From Bacillaceae bacterium OF18-1A (GTDB taxonomy: Bacteria; Bacillota; Bacilli; Bacillales; Bacillaceae_G), in assembly GCA_027694045.1 (NCBI GenBank), contig JAQEWB010000002.1:62001-126000 (forward strand): a stretch of 64,000 nucleotides of DNA. The letters run 5' to 3'. Within the stretch, counting starts at the first letter, position 1; each line of letters opens with the position of its first letter. This document shows positions 1-10,526 of this stretch, one piece after another. The translations under genes were made by a program, and so were the position numbers. The notes below the pieces were generated by a model, which was not told the DNA's origin, ran no database searches, and saw only the letters and a list, made by a program, of their open reading frames with translations.

Positions 1-542
1 ATTAAATGCGATCCTAAATCATATAATATACCTGATCCCGGTAAATTCTTTTCTCTCCAGCGATCACGCACATTCGGACGGAAACGATCGAAATGTGCTT
101 CATATGCATATACATTTCCTATCCTATTTTCTTCTAGTAATTTCTTAATTGTTAAGAAATCATTATCAAAACGACGATTATGATATACGCTTAACATTAC
201 ATTATGCTGCTCTGCTAATGTGATCAGCTCTTCTCCTTCTTCAATTGAAACAACAAATGGTTTTTCCACTACAACATGCTTACCATGTAAAATTGCTTCT
301 TTTACATATGGAAAATGCGTTGTATTCGGTGAAGTAATAACCACTAATTCAATGTCATCTCGCTTTACTAATTCCTCAATTGTCCCAACTACATTCGCAT
401 TAGGTAAAGCTTGTTTTACTACTTCTTCTTTCGAAGATAATATAGCACGAATATCATATTCTTCTATCGTTTGTAATAATGGGATATGAAATGTTGTACT
501 TGAAAATCCAAACCCTACAATCCCTACACCTATTTTTTTCAT
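1..542 (-). CDS. Gfo/Idh/MocA family NAD(P)-dependent oxidoreductase, 3' end outside window
   Basis: Reading frame open from an ATG at 542 to the window edge, so only the N-terminal ~180 residues are visible. It opens with MKKIGVGIVGFGFSS, the Rossmann nucleotide-binding fold of this family, and later carries the EKPF motif (seen as HVVVEKPFVV) that precedes the substrate domain and contains the conserved lysine. A GGAGGG ribosome site lies just upstream of the ATG. The substrate (a sugar, inositol or similar polyol) cannot be told from the visible part. Family assignment is firm; specific function unknown. Confidence 0.9.
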   Translation of the reverse strand, partial: MKKIGVGIVGFGFSSTTFHIPLLQTIEEYDIRAILSSKEEVVKQALPNANVVGTIEELVKRDDIELVVITSPNTTHFPYVKEAILHGKHVVVEKPFVVSIEEGEELITLAEQHNVMLSVYHNRRFDNDFLTIKKLLEENRIGNVYAYEAHFDRFRPNVRDRWREKNLPGSGILYDLGSHL

Positions 543-711
543 GTTGCCCTCCAATTATCCCGCTACTTGCAGGCAGTAAGATCCCTTTCAGTGAAAGCAA
601 AAAAATTAGGGGGATTAAGCCCCTACTGATTGAAGCCCCACTTCATGAGAACGATTTCATTTCATTATTATAACAAGGTTCCTTTCATATACATAATAAT
701 TTGCTTAGAAA

Positions 712-744
712 AAGCATCTTGCTATCATTCATAGCAAGATGCTT
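712..744 (-). terminator. Rho-independent terminator of parEC
   Basis: Perfect 14-bp stem (AAGCATCTTGCTAT and its complement) with a 5-nt loop, followed on the minus strand by a T-run. It lies about 65 bp past the parC stop. Confidence 0.85.
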
Positions 745-810
745 CTTTTATCTCTTAAAAACACGATTGCCGAAAGCTAATAAGACACTCTCATAGATTA
801 AAGTTTCACT

Positions 811-3234
811 TTATTCCGGCCTTTTCTTCGTCCATGTTTCAACAACTTCGCCAGTATCACTAACGTCTAATACTAAACTACCGTTACTATATCTATCTTT
901 ATTTCGGAACGCTTTTGGATCAATTTCTTCAACAATTTGTTTCTCTGTTTTCATATAAACTAATTCGTCATCTCGAACAATTTCAATACCAACAATGCGA
1001 TATGGATTACGTTTTAATTCTTTAAAGATAACTAGTCCTCTTTTTGCCCTTGTTGATTTCTCAATCTCTGATGCTTTTAGACGTTTTACAGCACCTCGCT
1101 GCGTTACGAGTATAAGTTGATCTTTTTCACCATTTAAAGGCTTACCAGAAGCGACATAATCGCCTTCTTTTAAATTAATAGCTTTTACACCAGCAGCTCT
1201 TACACCGACTGGACTAACTTCATCTTCATGGAAAATAAGTGCATATGCACCGTGCGTCGCAAGAACGATATCACTCGTTCCATCTGTCGCAAATATATCA
1301 ACAACTTCATCTTCTTTTTTCAAGTTTACAGCAACGAACGCTCTTGAATAACGTTGTACTTTATATTGGTTTAATTCTGTTTTCTTTATCATACCATTCT
1401 TTGTTACAAATACGATAAATCGCTTTTCTTCCTCAAAGTTCGGTACGACAGTTGCCCAAATAATAGTTTCATCCCGGTCGAGTGAAACGATATTAGCAAC
1501 GTGCTGACCTAAATCTTTCCAACGAATATCTGGCATTTCGTATACTGGCAGATATATATAGTTTCCTTTATTCGTAAATAAGAGGACTGTCTCTGTCGTA
1601 TTCGTATCGAATCGTTCAAGTAAGATGTCACCCTCTTTCATACCGAAGTCTTTGCCGTTTGAGGCATTATGCGAACGCCATCCAGTACGTTTCACATATC
1701 CTTCTTTCGTTACAGTAACGATGACATCTTCTTGTGGGATCATCACTTCTACATCGATTTTAATTTCCTCAATTTGTTCTTCAATAATAGCTCGGCGATC
1801 ATCGCTATATGTTTTCTTAACTCTCTTTAAATCCGTTTTAATCACTTGAAGTAATCTTTTTTCACTTTGTAAAATCGACTGTAACTCTATAATCTTCTTA
1901 TTAAGTTCATCAGCTTCTTGTTCTAATGCTGTAATATCTGTATTTGTTAAACGATATAATTGCAAAGATACAATCGCTTCCGATTGCGCTTCTGTAAAAC
2001 CAAATTTTGCACTTAAATTATCTTTCGCATTACGTTTATCTTTTGAAGCTCGAATTGTTTCGATTACTTGGTCTAAAATCGATAATGCTTTCTTTAAACC
2101 TTCTACAATATGTTGACGATTTTCTGCTTTTCGTAATTCATACTGTGAACGTCTCGTAACAACTTCTTTTTGATGTCCAATATAAGCATCCAAAATTTTA
2201 GGTAATGTCATAAGTGTCGGACGGCGATTATTGATCGCTACCATATTGAAGTTATATGGAATTTGTAAATCTGTATTTTTATATAAATAATTTAAAATAC
2301 CTTCAGCATTTGCTTCTTTTTTTAATTCCACAACAATGCGAAGACCTGTACGATCTGTCTCGTCACGAACCTCAGCAATTCCATCTAATTTTTTATCTAG
2401 ACGTAATTCATCCATTTTCTTAACAAGGTTTGCTTTATTCACTTCATAAGGAATTTCAGTAATTACGATTTGCTGTTTCCCACCACGAACCGTTTCAACT
2501 TCTGCTTTTCCGCGAATAATAATTTTGCCTTTACCTGTTTCATACGCTTTCTTAATACCATCAATCCCTTGAATAATACCACCTGTTGGGAAATCTGGGC
2601 CTTTCATAACTGTTAATAAATCATCAACAGTACTATTTGGCTTATCGATGCGCATCATTGTGGCATCAATCACTTCTCCAAGATGATGCGGTGGAATTTC
2701 TGTTGCATAACCAGCTGAAATTCCTGTTGATCCGTTCACTAATAAATTTGGGAACGCTGCTGGTAATACAACCGGCTCTTCACTCGTATCATCAAAGTTT
2801 GACACGAATTCTACTGTTTCTTTATCTAAATCACGTAATAATTCAGATGCAATTGGTGATAATCGTGCTTCTGTATAACGCATTGCCGCTGCTGGATCTC
2901 CATCAACACTACCGTTATTACCATGCATTTCAACTAAAACGTTACGTACTTTCCAAGTTTGACTTAAACGTACCATCGCTTCATATACAGAGGAATCTCC
3001 ATGTGGATGATAATTACCGATAACGTTACCTACTGTTTTAGCTGATTTACGAAATGCCTTATCATGTACATTACCTTCTACATACATAGAATATAAAATA
3101 CGTCTTTGTACTGGCTTTAAACCGTCACGCGCATCTGGAAGCGCGCGATCTTGAATAATATATTTACTATAACGTGCAAAACGATTACCTAACACGTCTT
3201 CAAGCGGGAGGTCATGAAACTTCTCTGCTTGCAT
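811..3234 (-). CDS. parC: DNA topoisomerase IV subunit A
   Basis: 807 residues, normal length for ParC/GrlA. It is the DNA-cleavage and rejoining subunit of topoisomerase IV, which decatenates sister chromosomes. The catalytic tyrosine is Tyr120 in [12 protein letters not shown]. The quinolone-determining stretch [10 protein letters not shown] keeps Ser81 and Glu85, the sensitive-type residues. The C-terminal half carries the pinwheel repeats that wrap DNA. The start lies one base after the parE stop, and its ribosome site (GGAGGTGG) is inside the end of parE, so the two are translationally coupled. The partner subunit is immediately upstream. Confidence 0.97.
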   Translation of the reverse strand: MQAEKFHDLPLEDVLGNRFARYSKYIIQDRALPDARDGLKPVQRRILYSMYVEGNVHDKAFRKSAKTVGNVIGNYHPHGDSSVYEAMVRLSQTWKVRNVLVEMHGNNGSVDGDPAAAMRYTEARLSPIASELLRDLDKETVEFVSNFDDTSEEPVVLPAAFPNLLVNGSTGISAGYATEIPPHHLGEVIDATMMRIDKPNSTVDDLLTVMKGPDFPTGGIIQGIDGIKKAYETGKGKIIIRGKAEVETVRGGKQQIVITEIPYEVNKANLVKKMDELRLDKKLDGIAEVRDETDRTGLRIVVELKKEANAEGILNYLYKNTDLQIPYNFNMVAINNRRPTLMTLPKILDAYIGHQKEVVTRRSQYELRKAENRQHIVEGLKKALSILDQVIETIRASKDKRNAKDNLSAKFGFTEAQSEAIVSLQLYRLTNTDITALEQEADELNKKIIELQSILQSEKRLLQVIKTDLKRVKKTYSDDRRAIIEEQIEEIKIDVEVMIPQEDVIVTVTKEGYVKRTGWRSHNASNGKDFGMKEGDILLERFDTNTTETVLLFTNKGNYIYLPVYEMPDIRWKDLGQHVANIVSLDRDETIIWATVVPNFEEEKRFIVFVTKNGMIKKTELNQYKVQRYSRAFVAVNLKKEDEVVDIFATDGTSDIVLATHGAYALIFHEDEVSPVGVRAAGVKAINLKEGDYVASGKPLNGEKDQLILVTQRGAVKRLKASEIEKSTRAKRGLVIFKELKRNPYRIVGIEIVRDDELVYMKTEKQIVEEIDPKAFRNKDRYSNGSLVLDVSDTGEVVETWTKKRPE

Positions 3235-3235
3235 G

Positions 3236-5200
3236 TTATTCCACCTCCGTCTCCATAATCATTTCATTTTCTAAAATATTTCCTTCTTCTTGCATACCGA
3301 ACTGTACGTTTCGTTCAATCCATTTACGACGAGGTTCTACTTTATCGCCCATTAGCGTTGTAACGCGTCGCTCAGCTCGTGCTACATCATCAATTTTCAC
3401 ACGGATTAACGTACGTGTTTCAGGATTCATCGTCGTTTCCCATAATTGATCCGCATTCATTTCGCCCAGTCCTTTATAGCGTTGTAACATATAGCCTTTT
3501 CCAACTTTTTTTGTTACTTCATCTAATTCATCATCTGACCATGCGTATTCAATTACTTCACTCTTACCTTTTCCTTTACTTACTTTGTATAAAGGAGGAA
3601 GTGCGATAAATACTTTACCAGCTTCGATAAGTGGTTTCATATATCTGTAGAAGAATGTTAATAACAATACTTGAATATGTGCTCCATCTGTATCAGCATC
3701 GGTCATAATAACAACTTTATCGTAGTTAATATCTTCCACATCGAATTCATTCCCTACGCCGCCGCCAATCGCATAAATAATCGTATTAATCTCTTCGTTT
3801 TTAAAAATATCAGCAAGCTTTGCTTTTTCTGTATTAATTACTTTACCACGTAACGGTAATACGGCCTGGAAACGTCGGTCTCGTCCTTGTTTCGCAGAAC
3901 CACCGGCTGAGTCACCCTCTACTAAGTACAGTTCATTTTTTTGCGGATTACGTGATTGTGCAGGTGTTAATTTCCCGCTTAGCGTACCTTCTGATTTTTT
4001 CTTTTTCTTACCACTACGTGCTTCTTCTCTTGCTTTACGAGCTGCTTCACGGGCTTGTGCTGCTTTAATTGCTTTTCTCACAAGAAGTGTAGCTACATCA
4101 GGATTTTCTTCTAAAAAGTATGCTAAATGCTCAGATACAATGGCATCAATTGAAGAACGCGCTTCACTTGTACCTAGTTTCCCTTTCGTTTGCCCTTCAA
4201 ACTGAAGCACTTCCTCTGGTACACGTACCGAAACGATAGCCGCTACACCTTCACGAATATCTGTACCTTCTAAGTTTTTATCTTTTTCTTTTAATAGTGC
4301 TACTTTACGAGCATACTCATTAAACACACGCGTCATCGCTGTTTTAAATCCAGCTTCGTGTGTTCCACCATCTTTTGTACGTACATTATTTACAAACGAA
4401 AGAATGTTTTCAGAGTAGCCATCGTTAAATTGAAATGCTAACTCTGCCTCAATTCCATTTTGTTCCCCAGTAAAGTATACAACTGGATGAATGGAATCTT
4501 TTTCTTCGTTTAAATATGAAACGAAAGCTTCAATTCCCGTTTCATAATGAAAGACATCTTCTAAATCATTTCGTTCGTCTTTTATTGAAATTTTCATTCC
4601 TTTTAATAAGAATGCAGATTCACGTAATCTTTCACACAATGTTTCGTAGTTATAATTTGTCGTACTGAAAATCGTTGTGTCTGGTTTGAAATGCATCGTC
4701 GTACCAGATTCTTTCGTTTTCCCGATTTTTTCAAGCGTCGTTGCAGGAATACCACCATTTTCAAAGCGTTGTTCATAAACATTTCCGTCACGCTTAATCG
4801 TTACAACTAACCATTCCGACAAGGCGTTTACAACTGATGCCCCAACACCGTGTAAACCACCACTTGTTTTATAGCCACCTTGGCCAAACTTACCACCAGC
4901 ATGAAGTACAGTCAAAATAACTTCAGGTGTAGGCTTTCCAAGTTTATGCATTCCAGTAGGCATTCCTCGCCCTTTATCAATAACACTAATACTATTATCT
5001 TTATGTATTACGACAGAAATTTCGTCGCCAAATCCCGCTAACGCTTCGTCAACGGAGTTATCTACTATTTCATATACTAAATGATGCAATCCACGGCTAT
5101 CCGTACTCCCGATATACATACCCGGGCGTTTTCGAACGGCTTCAAGTCCTTCTAACACTTGAATTGCATCTTCATTGTATTGGAACTGATGCTTCGCCAA
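3236..5200 (-). CDS. parE: DNA topoisomerase IV subunit B (ATPase)
   Basis: 654 residues. The N-terminal GHKL ATPase domain shows [13 protein letters not shown] (Glu44 catalytic base, Asn48 for Mg-ATP). The middle transducer domain is followed by a TOPRIM domain with EGDSAGGSA near residue 430 and DADTDG near 500, which chelate the Mg ions for DNA cleavage by Par[13 protein letters not shown] is the family's QRDR region. It is the first gene of parE-parC. A LexA-type box overlaps its promoter region (5230-5243), in line with parEC belonging to the SOS regulon of B. subtilis. Confidence 0.97.
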   Translation of the reverse strand: MAKHQFQYNEDAIQVLEGLEAVRKRPGMYIGSTDSRGLHHLVYEIVDNSVDEALAGFGDEISVVIHKDNSISVIDKGRGMPTGMHKLGKPTPEVILTVLHAGGKFGQGGYKTSGGLHGVGASVVNALSEWLVVTIKRDGNVYEQRFENGGIPATTLEKIGKTKESGTTMHFKPDTTIFSTTNYNYETLCERLRESAFLLKGMKISIKDERNDLEDVFHYETGIEAFVSYLNEEKDSIHPVVYFTGEQNGIEAELAFQFNDGYSENILSFVNNVRTKDGGTHEAGFKTAMTRVFNEYARKVALLKEKDKNLEGTDIREGVAAIVSVRVPEEVLQFEGQTKGKLGTSEARSSIDAIVSEHLAYFLEENPDVATLLVRKAIKAAQAREAARKAREEARSGKKKKKSEGTLSGKLTPAQSRNPQKNELYLVEGDSAGGSAKQGRDRRFQAVLPLRGKVINTEKAKLADIFKNEEINTIIYAIGGGVGNEFDVEDINYDKVVIMTDADTDGAHIQVLLLTFFYRYMKPLIEAGKVFIALPPLYKVSKGKGKSEVIEYAWSDDELDEVTKKVGKGYMLQRYKGLGEMNADQLWETTMNPETRTLIRVKIDDVARAERRVTTLMGDKVEPRRKWIERNVQFGMQEEGNILENEMIMETEVE

Positions 5201-5229
5201 ACTCCTTGCCCCTTTCCTAATCCAAAATC

Positions 5230-5250
5230 AGAACATATGTTTCTATTATA
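5230..5250 (-). promoter_or_regulatory. parEC promoter (extended -10) with LexA (DinR) box
   Basis: On the minus strand TGCTATAAT (TATAAT at 5245-5250) is an extended -10. Directly after it, plus-strand 5230-5243 reads AGAACATATGTTTC, fitting the Bacillus LexA consensus CGAACRNRYGTTYC at 13 of 14 positions. No good -35 is seen at 17-18 bp, which is usual with an extended -10. Placement just past -10 would let LexA block transcription start. Confidence 0.75.
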
Positions 5251-5317
5251 GCATAACGCCTCGACTATCGTTTTGGCAAGTTATCTTATCTCTTTTATAT
5301 ACCATTTTCAATAGAAA

Positions 5318-5341
5318 AATCCTTGTTTTTTCACAAGGATT
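5318..5341 (-). terminator. Terminator of the 31-residue membrane protein gene
   Basis: 9-bp perfect stem AATCCTTGT/ACAAGGATT with a T-run on the minus strand, about 65 bp after the small gene's stop. Confidence 0.7.
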
Positions 5342-5405
5342 CCTCTAGGCTACTATTTCAGAAAAATAATCGTTTGTCAACGAGAAATGGATATGTATTC
5401 CAAGT

Positions 5406-5501
5406 TTACACATTCCAAGCCTTTATTATGATCCAAATGATCAATATCCAAAACGGGATAGCAAGTAACAATCCCCAAAAACAGCCTTTAAAAAATCTCA
5501 T
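5406..5501 (-). CDS. 31-residue single-pass membrane microprotein
   Basis: Too short for routine calling. The product begins MRFFKGCFWGLLLAIPFW, continues with an Ile/Trp-rich stretch and ends KAWNV. This is a short basic N-terminus followed by one long hydrophobic helix of about 20 residues, so probably a membrane peptide. GAGGTG lies 8 nt before the ATG and an intrinsic terminator follows (5318-5341), so the gene has its own translation signal and 3' end. It sits between yneT and parE on the same strand. Function unknown; I do not recognise a named family. A chance ORF is possible but the gene architecture argues against it. Confidence 0.6.
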   Translation of the reverse strand: MRFFKGCFWGLLLAIPFWILIIWIIIKAWNV

Positions 5502-5572
5502 GATGAACACCTCGTTCATCCGCCCTCATTATGTGAAGGGCTGAATCGATCTTTCTATCCTTACAATCTATA

Positions 5573-5986
5573 CTACTTTGTCATCGCATGTTCTACTTTA
5601 ATACAACGATCCATTATTACAGTATAATCCTTATCTTTTAAAAGTTTGTACGTAGCTTCATCTTGTACTCCTAATTGTGCCCAAAAAACATCTGCATCAA
5701 TCTCAACAAATTCTTTTGCAACATCCATTAAAAACTCCGAGCGACGAAATACATTTACAATGTCAACATGTTCCTTAATATCCTTTAATGAAGAAACTGC
5801 CTTTTCTCCAAGCACCTCATCGACTGTTGGATTCACCGGAATAATGCGGTACCCAGCATCTTGCATTGCTTTTGAAACCATATACGATGTACGTTCTGGT
5901 TTATCTGATAAACCAACAACTGCAATCGTTTTGCTTTTCTTTAATACTTCACCAATTTCCGTACGAGTTGGGTTTTCAATTGTCAT
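5573..5986 (-). CDS. yneT: CoA-binding domain protein (YneT/YccU type)
   Basis: 137 residues forming a single Rossmann-like CoA-binding domain: IAVVGLSDKPERTSYMVSKAMQDAGY at the N-terminus and the VNP turn (RIIPVNPTVDEVLGEKA) typical of the succinyl-CoA-ligase-alpha-like family. The ATG at 5986 is chosen over an in-frame TTG at 5992 because AGGAGGG is correctly spaced only from the ATG. Biochemical role is not established. In B. subtilis, yneT is the neighbour of plsY and parEC, and the same neighbourhood is kept here with extra genes between. Confidence 0.9.
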   Translation of the reverse strand: MTIENPTRTEIGEVLKKSKTIAVVGLSDKPERTSYMVSKAMQDAGYRIIPVNPTVDEVLGEKAVSSLKDIKEHVDIVNVFRRSEFLMDVAKEFVEIDADVFWAQLGVQDEATYKLLKDKDYTVIMDRCIKVEHAMTK

Positions 5987-6020
5987 AATCAATCCCTCCT
6001 ATTCCTTTAGTATAGCCGAT

Positions 6021-6057
6021 AAAGAAAGTCTCTTTCAATATGAAAGAGACTTTCTTT
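6021..6057 (-). terminator. Terminator after htrA
   Basis: 17-bp perfect stem around a 3-nt loop with flanking T-runs, between the htrA stop and the yneT start. Confidence 0.85.
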
Positions 6058-6065
6058 TATTCCGA

Positions 6066-7307
6066 TTATTGATTCTTTGTAGCTGAGTTATCTGCTAACG
6101 TAGCTGTTTTCGTCATTTTTTGACCGTTACGATAGAATGTAACTTCTACTTTCTCGCCTACTTTTTTCTTTTCATATAAGTATTTACGGAATTGAAGTGA
6201 ATTTTCTACTTTTTGATCATCTAATGCTACTACAAGATCATATTGCTCTAAACCAGCTTTTTCTGCCGGTGATACTGGGTAAATTTTAGCTAATACAACG
6301 CCATTTGTTACCTCTTTTGGTACTTTTAATTGGTTTAATGCATAAGCTTGCACATCTTCTAATGAAACAACACCTACGCCAAGAGCTGGACGTTTCACTA
6401 CTCCATCTTTTTCGAGAGATTCAATAACTGGTTTTGCAACATTAATTGGAATTGCAAATCCAATCCCCTCAACTTCTTGTTGCGCAATTTTACTTGAGTT
6501 AATTCCAATTAATTCACCGTTCTGGTTAAATAATGCGCCACCACTATTCCCAGGGTTAATTGCTGCATCTGTTTGAATAACTTGTGCTTGCCAATCTGGA
6601 CGTTGATCCCCATCAATATCTACTGGAATTTCACGCTCTTTACTACTAATAATACCTTCCGTTACACTACCGTCAAATCCTAACGGGTTACCGATTGCAA
6701 TTGCTTTTTCACCAGCACGAAGTTTACTTGAATCACCTAAAGTTGCAACTTTATTAATATTCGTTCCATCGATTTCCACAACAGCTAAATCTAACCATGG
6801 GTCCTTACCAACTAATTTTGCATCAATTTGCTTTCCATCACTTAATTTAACAGCAAGTTTGTTTGCACCATCTACTACGTGGTTATTCGTTACAATATAT
6901 GCTTTATTTCCTTCTTTTTTATAAATAACACCTGATCCTGTACCAGCTGTTTGCTCTTGTGCTGCCGGTTGCATCGCAAATGGATCAACAACTTTTTGCA
7001 TATTAATTACACCAACTACAACGTCCTTTGCACCTTCAACCATACCCGGTAAATCTGTTTCTCCTTTTACCTTATTTGATACAGGAGCTACCGTACCTTC
7101 TACTTGTTGATTTGAATTAAATGATGAAACCGTTGCCTCATTATTTTGCATCCACGGCATGTAAGGTGCTGCAAAACTAATCGAAACCGCCCCGACTACA
7201 GCTCCCACTAAACCTGTGAAGAAATATCCTTTTTTACTGCCTGATTTTTTCAATTCTCTCGTTTCACTATGCTCTTCATTTAAATTTGGTCCGTCGTAAT
7301 ATCCCAT
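6066..7307 (-). CDS. htrA: Membrane-anchored HtrA/DegP-like serine protease
   Basis: 413 residues. A cytoplasmic acidic N-terminus is followed by one membrane segment (about 27-48), so the protease domain lies outside the membrane. The catalytic triad is His143 (NNHVVDGA), Asp173 (PWLDLAVVE) and Ser255 (NPGNSGGALF). A single PDZ domain occupies the last ~100 residues. The family degrades or refolds misfolded exported proteins. AGAGGGG precedes the ATG. It is downstream of an orphan response regulator gene but separated by ~200 bp, so it may have its own promoter. Which of the Bacillus HtrA/HtrB/HtrC paralogues it matches is not decided. Confidence 0.93.
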   Translation of the reverse strand: MGYYDGPNLNEEHSETRELKKSGSKKGYFFTGLVGAVVGAVSISFAAPYMPWMQNNEATVSSFNSNQQVEGTVAPVSNKVKGETDLPGMVEGAKDVVVGVINMQKVVDPFAMQPAAQEQTAGTGSGVIYKKEGNKAYIVTNNHVVDGANKLAVKLSDGKQIDAKLVGKDPWLDLAVVEIDGTNINKVATLGDSSKLRAGEKAIAIGNPLGFDGSVTEGIISSKEREIPVDIDGDQRPDWQAQVIQTDAAINPGNSGGALFNQNGELIGINSSKIAQQEVEGIGFAIPINVAKPVIESLEKDGVVKRPALGVGVVSLEDVQAYALNQLKVPKEVTNGVVLAKIYPVSPAEKAGLEQYDLVVALDDQKVENSLQFRKYLYEKKKVGEKVEVTFYRNGQKMTKTATLADNSATKNQ

Positions 7308-7510
7308 GTTTTATTTCCCCTCTCTGGTGAATTCGTATTTTCAGTATAGTCACGTACTGTGTCCTTCTTGTGAACTCATCGTGAAATCCAATTAAAAAAA
7401 TACTCATATCTAACATTGTAGACAAGAAAAATATTTTTTGTACATTCTACCTTCCAAAGAGGGTATAAAATCACTTTATTTCAAGACTAAACCGCACAAT
7501 TCGTTCTAAA

Positions 7511-8188
7511 TTATTCTTCAAACTTATAACCAACTCGAATAACCGTACCGATATGCTTCGCTCTATCTCCTAGCTTATTTCGTAATTTTTTAATATGCGT
7601 ATCAACGGTTCTATCATCACCGTAGTAGTCATATCCCCATAATTGATCTAATAAATGTTGACGCGACAATACAATTCCTTTGTTCTCCATTAAATAAACA
7701 AGAAGTTCAAATTCTTTATGCGTCAATATAATTTCTTCTCCATCGACTAAAACAGTTCTAGATAGACGATTCACTTCAATGCCAGCTAAAGACATAGCGT
7801 TTTCTTCTGCTACTCCTACGGCTCCATCTGCACGCTTCAATAACGTCTTGGCGCGAGCTACTAACACTTTCGGGCTAAAAGGTTTCGTTACGTACTCATC
7901 TGCACCTAATTCAAAGCCTAGTAATGTATCATCCTCATCCGAACGTGCTGTCAACATAATGATAGGTACCGCTGACTCTTTTCGAATGCGTCTACAAACA
8001 GACCATCCATCTATTTCTGGTAACATAATATCTAACATAATTAAATCAATTTCATGCTCTGCAAATAATTCTAACGCTTTTTTTCCATCTTCTGCTTCGA
8101 TTACTTCAAAGCCTTCATTACGAAAATAATCACTAACAATTTCACGTAATCTTCTTTCATCTTCAACAAGTAATACTGTTTTATTCAT
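7511..8188 (-). CDS. OmpR/PhoB-family response regulator, no kinase nearby
   Basis: 225 residues. The receiver domain has the acidic pair (VEDE), phospho-acceptor Asp53 (LIMLDIMLP), the conserved Thr (MLTAR) and Lys (VTKPFSP). The C-terminal winged-helix DNA-binding domain (about 130-225) ends RVGYKFEE, the usual family ending. It starts 18 bp after nrdG, so it may be cotranscribed with nrdDG, and no histidine kinase gene is adjacent on either side. A cognate kinase must lie elsewhere or be shared. Target genes unknown; the next gene downstream is htrA. Confidence 0.93.
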   Translation of the reverse strand: MNKTVLLVEDERRLREIVSDYFRNEGFEVIEAEDGKKALELFAEHEIDLIMLDIMLPEIDGWSVCRRIRKESAVPIIMLTARSDEDDTLLGFELGADEYVTKPFSPKVLVARAKTLLKRADGAVGVAEENAMSLAGIEVNRLSRTVLVDGEEIILTHKEFELLVYLMENKGIVLSRQHLLDQLWGYDYYGDDRTVDTHIKKLRNKLGDRAKHIGTVIRVGYKFEE

Positions 8189-8206
8189 ATACTCTATCCC
8201 GCCTTT

Positions 8207-8659
8207 TTACTCTTTCAATCGAATAATACGTTGATTGGAGCTTCCGCGAAATGGAAGTGTTAAATCTCTTTTCTCGATTTCAAATCTTCCATCGACTAAA
8301 ACATCCCCATAATGTAACAACTCTATCATATCATTATTTTGAGAAGTCTGTATCTCTTCTAACGTATAACCTGTATACATCCATAGGTTTTTTTTCAAAT
8401 CTTTCACAGCTTTTGCTACTTTTTTCACTTCAGCAGCTTGAAAAAATGGATCTCCACCTGAAAATGTTACATCAGTTAATGGATTACTTTCAATCTCTTT
8501 CACAATTTCTTCTACTGTCATTTCAATTCCATTGCAAATATTCCATGACTTTGGATTATGGCAACCGACACAACGATGCGGACAGCCCGCAAAAAACACG
8601 ACTGTCCGCAACCCTTCTCCATCTACTACGCTATCATGAATGATGTTCATAACTTTCAT
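8207..8659 (-). CDS. nrdG: Anaerobic ribonucleoside-triphosphate reductase activating protein
   Basis: 150 residues, a compact radical-SAM enzyme. Cys26, Cys30 and Cys33 in GCPHRCVGCHNP form the CX3CX2C motif that holds the 4Fe-4S cluster and SAM. It makes the glycyl radical on NrdD under anaerobic conditions. The ATG overlaps the nrdD stop by 4 nt (ATGA), indicating coupled translation with its partner. Confidence 0.96.
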   Translation of the reverse strand: MKVMNIIHDSVVDGEGLRTVVFFAGCPHRCVGCHNPKSWNICNGIEMTVEEIVKEIESNPLTDVTFSGGDPFFQAAEVKKVAKAVKDLKKNLWMYTGYTLEEIQTSQNNDMIELLHYGDVLVDGRFEIEKRDLTLPFRGSSNQRIIRLKE

Positions 8660-10512
8660 TTATGCTTCACCCGATCCATCTCTTCACTACGTTTCGCACT
8701 ATTCCATTTTGACATATCCCCTACAAGATACCCTGTTATACGGCGAATTCTTTCTATATTAGCCTCGTCTTCATTTCCACAGCTTGGACATTCATTTCCA
8801 ATAACTCCGTGATAACTACAACATTTACAACGATCAACAGGATGATTAATTGAGCCATATCCAACACCATGCTCTGCCATCGCTTGTACAATTTGTTTTA
8901 ACGCCTGTTTGTTATGCATAGCTGCTCCGTCTAGCTCAATATACGTAATATGTCCTCCATTACATAAAGCATGGAACGGGCCTTCTAAACGAATTTTTTT
9001 GATCGCTTGAATGTCATAATAAACTGGAATGTGGAATGAATTCGTATAATAATTATGGTTCGTTATACCGCTAATCACACCAAATTCTTCTCTATCTTTT
9101 TTCACAAACTTTCCTGATAATCCTTCTGCTGGAGTTGCAATTACCGAGAAGTTCAGCTGATGTTCTTCCGTCGCCTTATCCATTCTCTCTCTCATAAAGG
9201 AAATGATTTCATACCCAAGCTTCCATGACTCTTCATCTTCTCCATGGTGCTTTCCTGTTAAAGCTACTAAACATTCTGCAAGACCGATAAAACCAATACT
9301 TAATGTTCCTTGCTTTAAAATCGATGCTACTGAATCTTCAGGCTGTAACGTTTCTCCACCACGCCATACACCTTGTGAATATAAAAACTGAAAATCTCTC
9401 GCTCGCTTCGTACATTGATACGCAAATCTCTCTAATAATTGCTTAATCCCTAAATCTAAATAATAATTTAGTGCTTCAAAAAATGCTTCTTTTGAACCGC
9501 TAATTAACGCTAATTTCACTAAATTAATAGACGTAAACGATAAATTCCCTCTTCCAATCGCTGTTTCTTCTCCATGTATATTAGACATAACACGGGTACG
9601 ACACCCCATGTAACATACTTCACTTTCAGGACGCCCATCATAATGAACGGCATTAAACGGAGCATCTAAAAACGAAAAGTTAGGGAATAATCGCTCTGCT
9701 GTCGTCTCTAATGCTAATTCAAACAAATCATAGTTCGGATCACATTCTTCAAAGTTCACACCTTTTTTCATTTTAAAAATTTGAATAGGAAAAATCGGTG
9801 TTTCTCCTTTACCAAGCCCAGCCTGTGTCGCTTTTAAAAGTTGCTTAATTAAAAGCCTTCCTTCTTTCGATGTATCAGTTCCATAATTAATAGAAATAAA
9901 AGGTACTTGTCCCCCGCCTCTACTATGCATACTATTTGAATTATGAACGAAAGCTTCACACGCTTGATACGTATCATTTTCTGTTTCTTTCCATGCAAAC
10001 TCCTCTATTTGTTCTTTCGTAAGCGGATATGACTGTAACCTTCTTTTATGTCTTTCAACGGTTTTTCTCACATATGGAGCTAAATCAATATCAAAGAGCG
10101 CAAACGATTGACCGCCGTGCTGCATATTTTGATTCGCTTGAAAAATAATAGACGAAAGAGCCAAGGCGCTTTTAATGTCTTGCGGTTGTCTCATATGTCC
10201 ATGTCCCGTATGAAAACCGTTAGCGAGCATTTGCGCTAACGGAATTTGCGAACAAGTCGTCGTTCCTGTCGCATAAAAATCTAAATCGTGTGGATATAAT
10301 ATATTTTGATTTATCGCTTTTTTCACTTGATCTGACAATAAATTTTTAACTGCGTAATATTTCGCACTCTCAGATGCGAACGTTCCCATTACTCCCATTG
10401 GAGAGCGGCCATCTACATTTGCATTTTCTTGCATTAAATCTTGCTCATTACCGTGGACAATCGTCTCAAACACTTTCATTAATTCTTCTCCACGCATATT
10501 TTGTTGTAACAT
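8656..10512 (-). CDS. nrdD: Anaerobic (class III) ribonucleoside-triphosphate reductase
   Basis: 618 residues. Reduces ribonucleotides to deoxyribonucleotides for DNA synthesis without oxygen. A zinc site near the C-terminus shows CKCC and CPSCG. The glycyl radical loop RRITGYLVGD places the radical glycine at about residue 594. The protein is somewhat shorter than E. coli NrdD and no clear ATP-cone is visible at its N-terminus. Two starts are possible: ATG 10512 with GGAGGG, or the in-frame ATG 33 nt downstream with GGAGA. Followed by its activase nrdG. Confidence 0.95.
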   Translation of the reverse strand: MLQQNMRGEELMKVFETIVHGNEQDLMQENANVDGRSPMGVMGTFASESAKYYAVKNLLSDQVKKAINQNILYPHDLDFYATGTTTCSQIPLAQMLANGFHTGHGHMRQPQDIKSALALSSIIFQANQNMQHGGQSFALFDIDLAPYVRKTVERHKRRLQSYPLTKEQIEEFAWKETENDTYQACEAFVHNSNSMHSRGGGQVPFISINYGTDTSKEGRLLIKQLLKATQAGLGKGETPIFPIQIFKMKKGVNFEECDPNYDLFELALETTAERLFPNFSFLDAPFNAVHYDGRPESEVCYMGCRTRVMSNIHGEETAIGRGNLSFTSINLVKLALISGSKEAFFEALNYYLDLGIKQLLERFAYQCTKRARDFQFLYSQGVWRGGETLQPEDSVASILKQGTLSIGFIGLAECLVALTGKHHGEDEESWKLGYEIISFMRERMDKATEEHQLNFSVIATPAEGLSGKFVKKDREEFGVISGITNHNYYTNSFHIPVYYDIQAIKKIRLEGPFHALCNGGHITYIELDGAAMHNKQALKQIVQAMAEHGVGYGSINHPVDRCKCCSYHGVIGNECPSCGNEDEANIERIRRITGYLVGDMSKWNSAKRSEEMDRVKHK

Positions 10513-10526
10513 TTATAACCCTCCAT

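Noticed and set aside
811..3234. Fluoroquinolone-resistance change in ParC
   Set aside because: Ser81 and Glu85 are both present, the sensitive-type residues.
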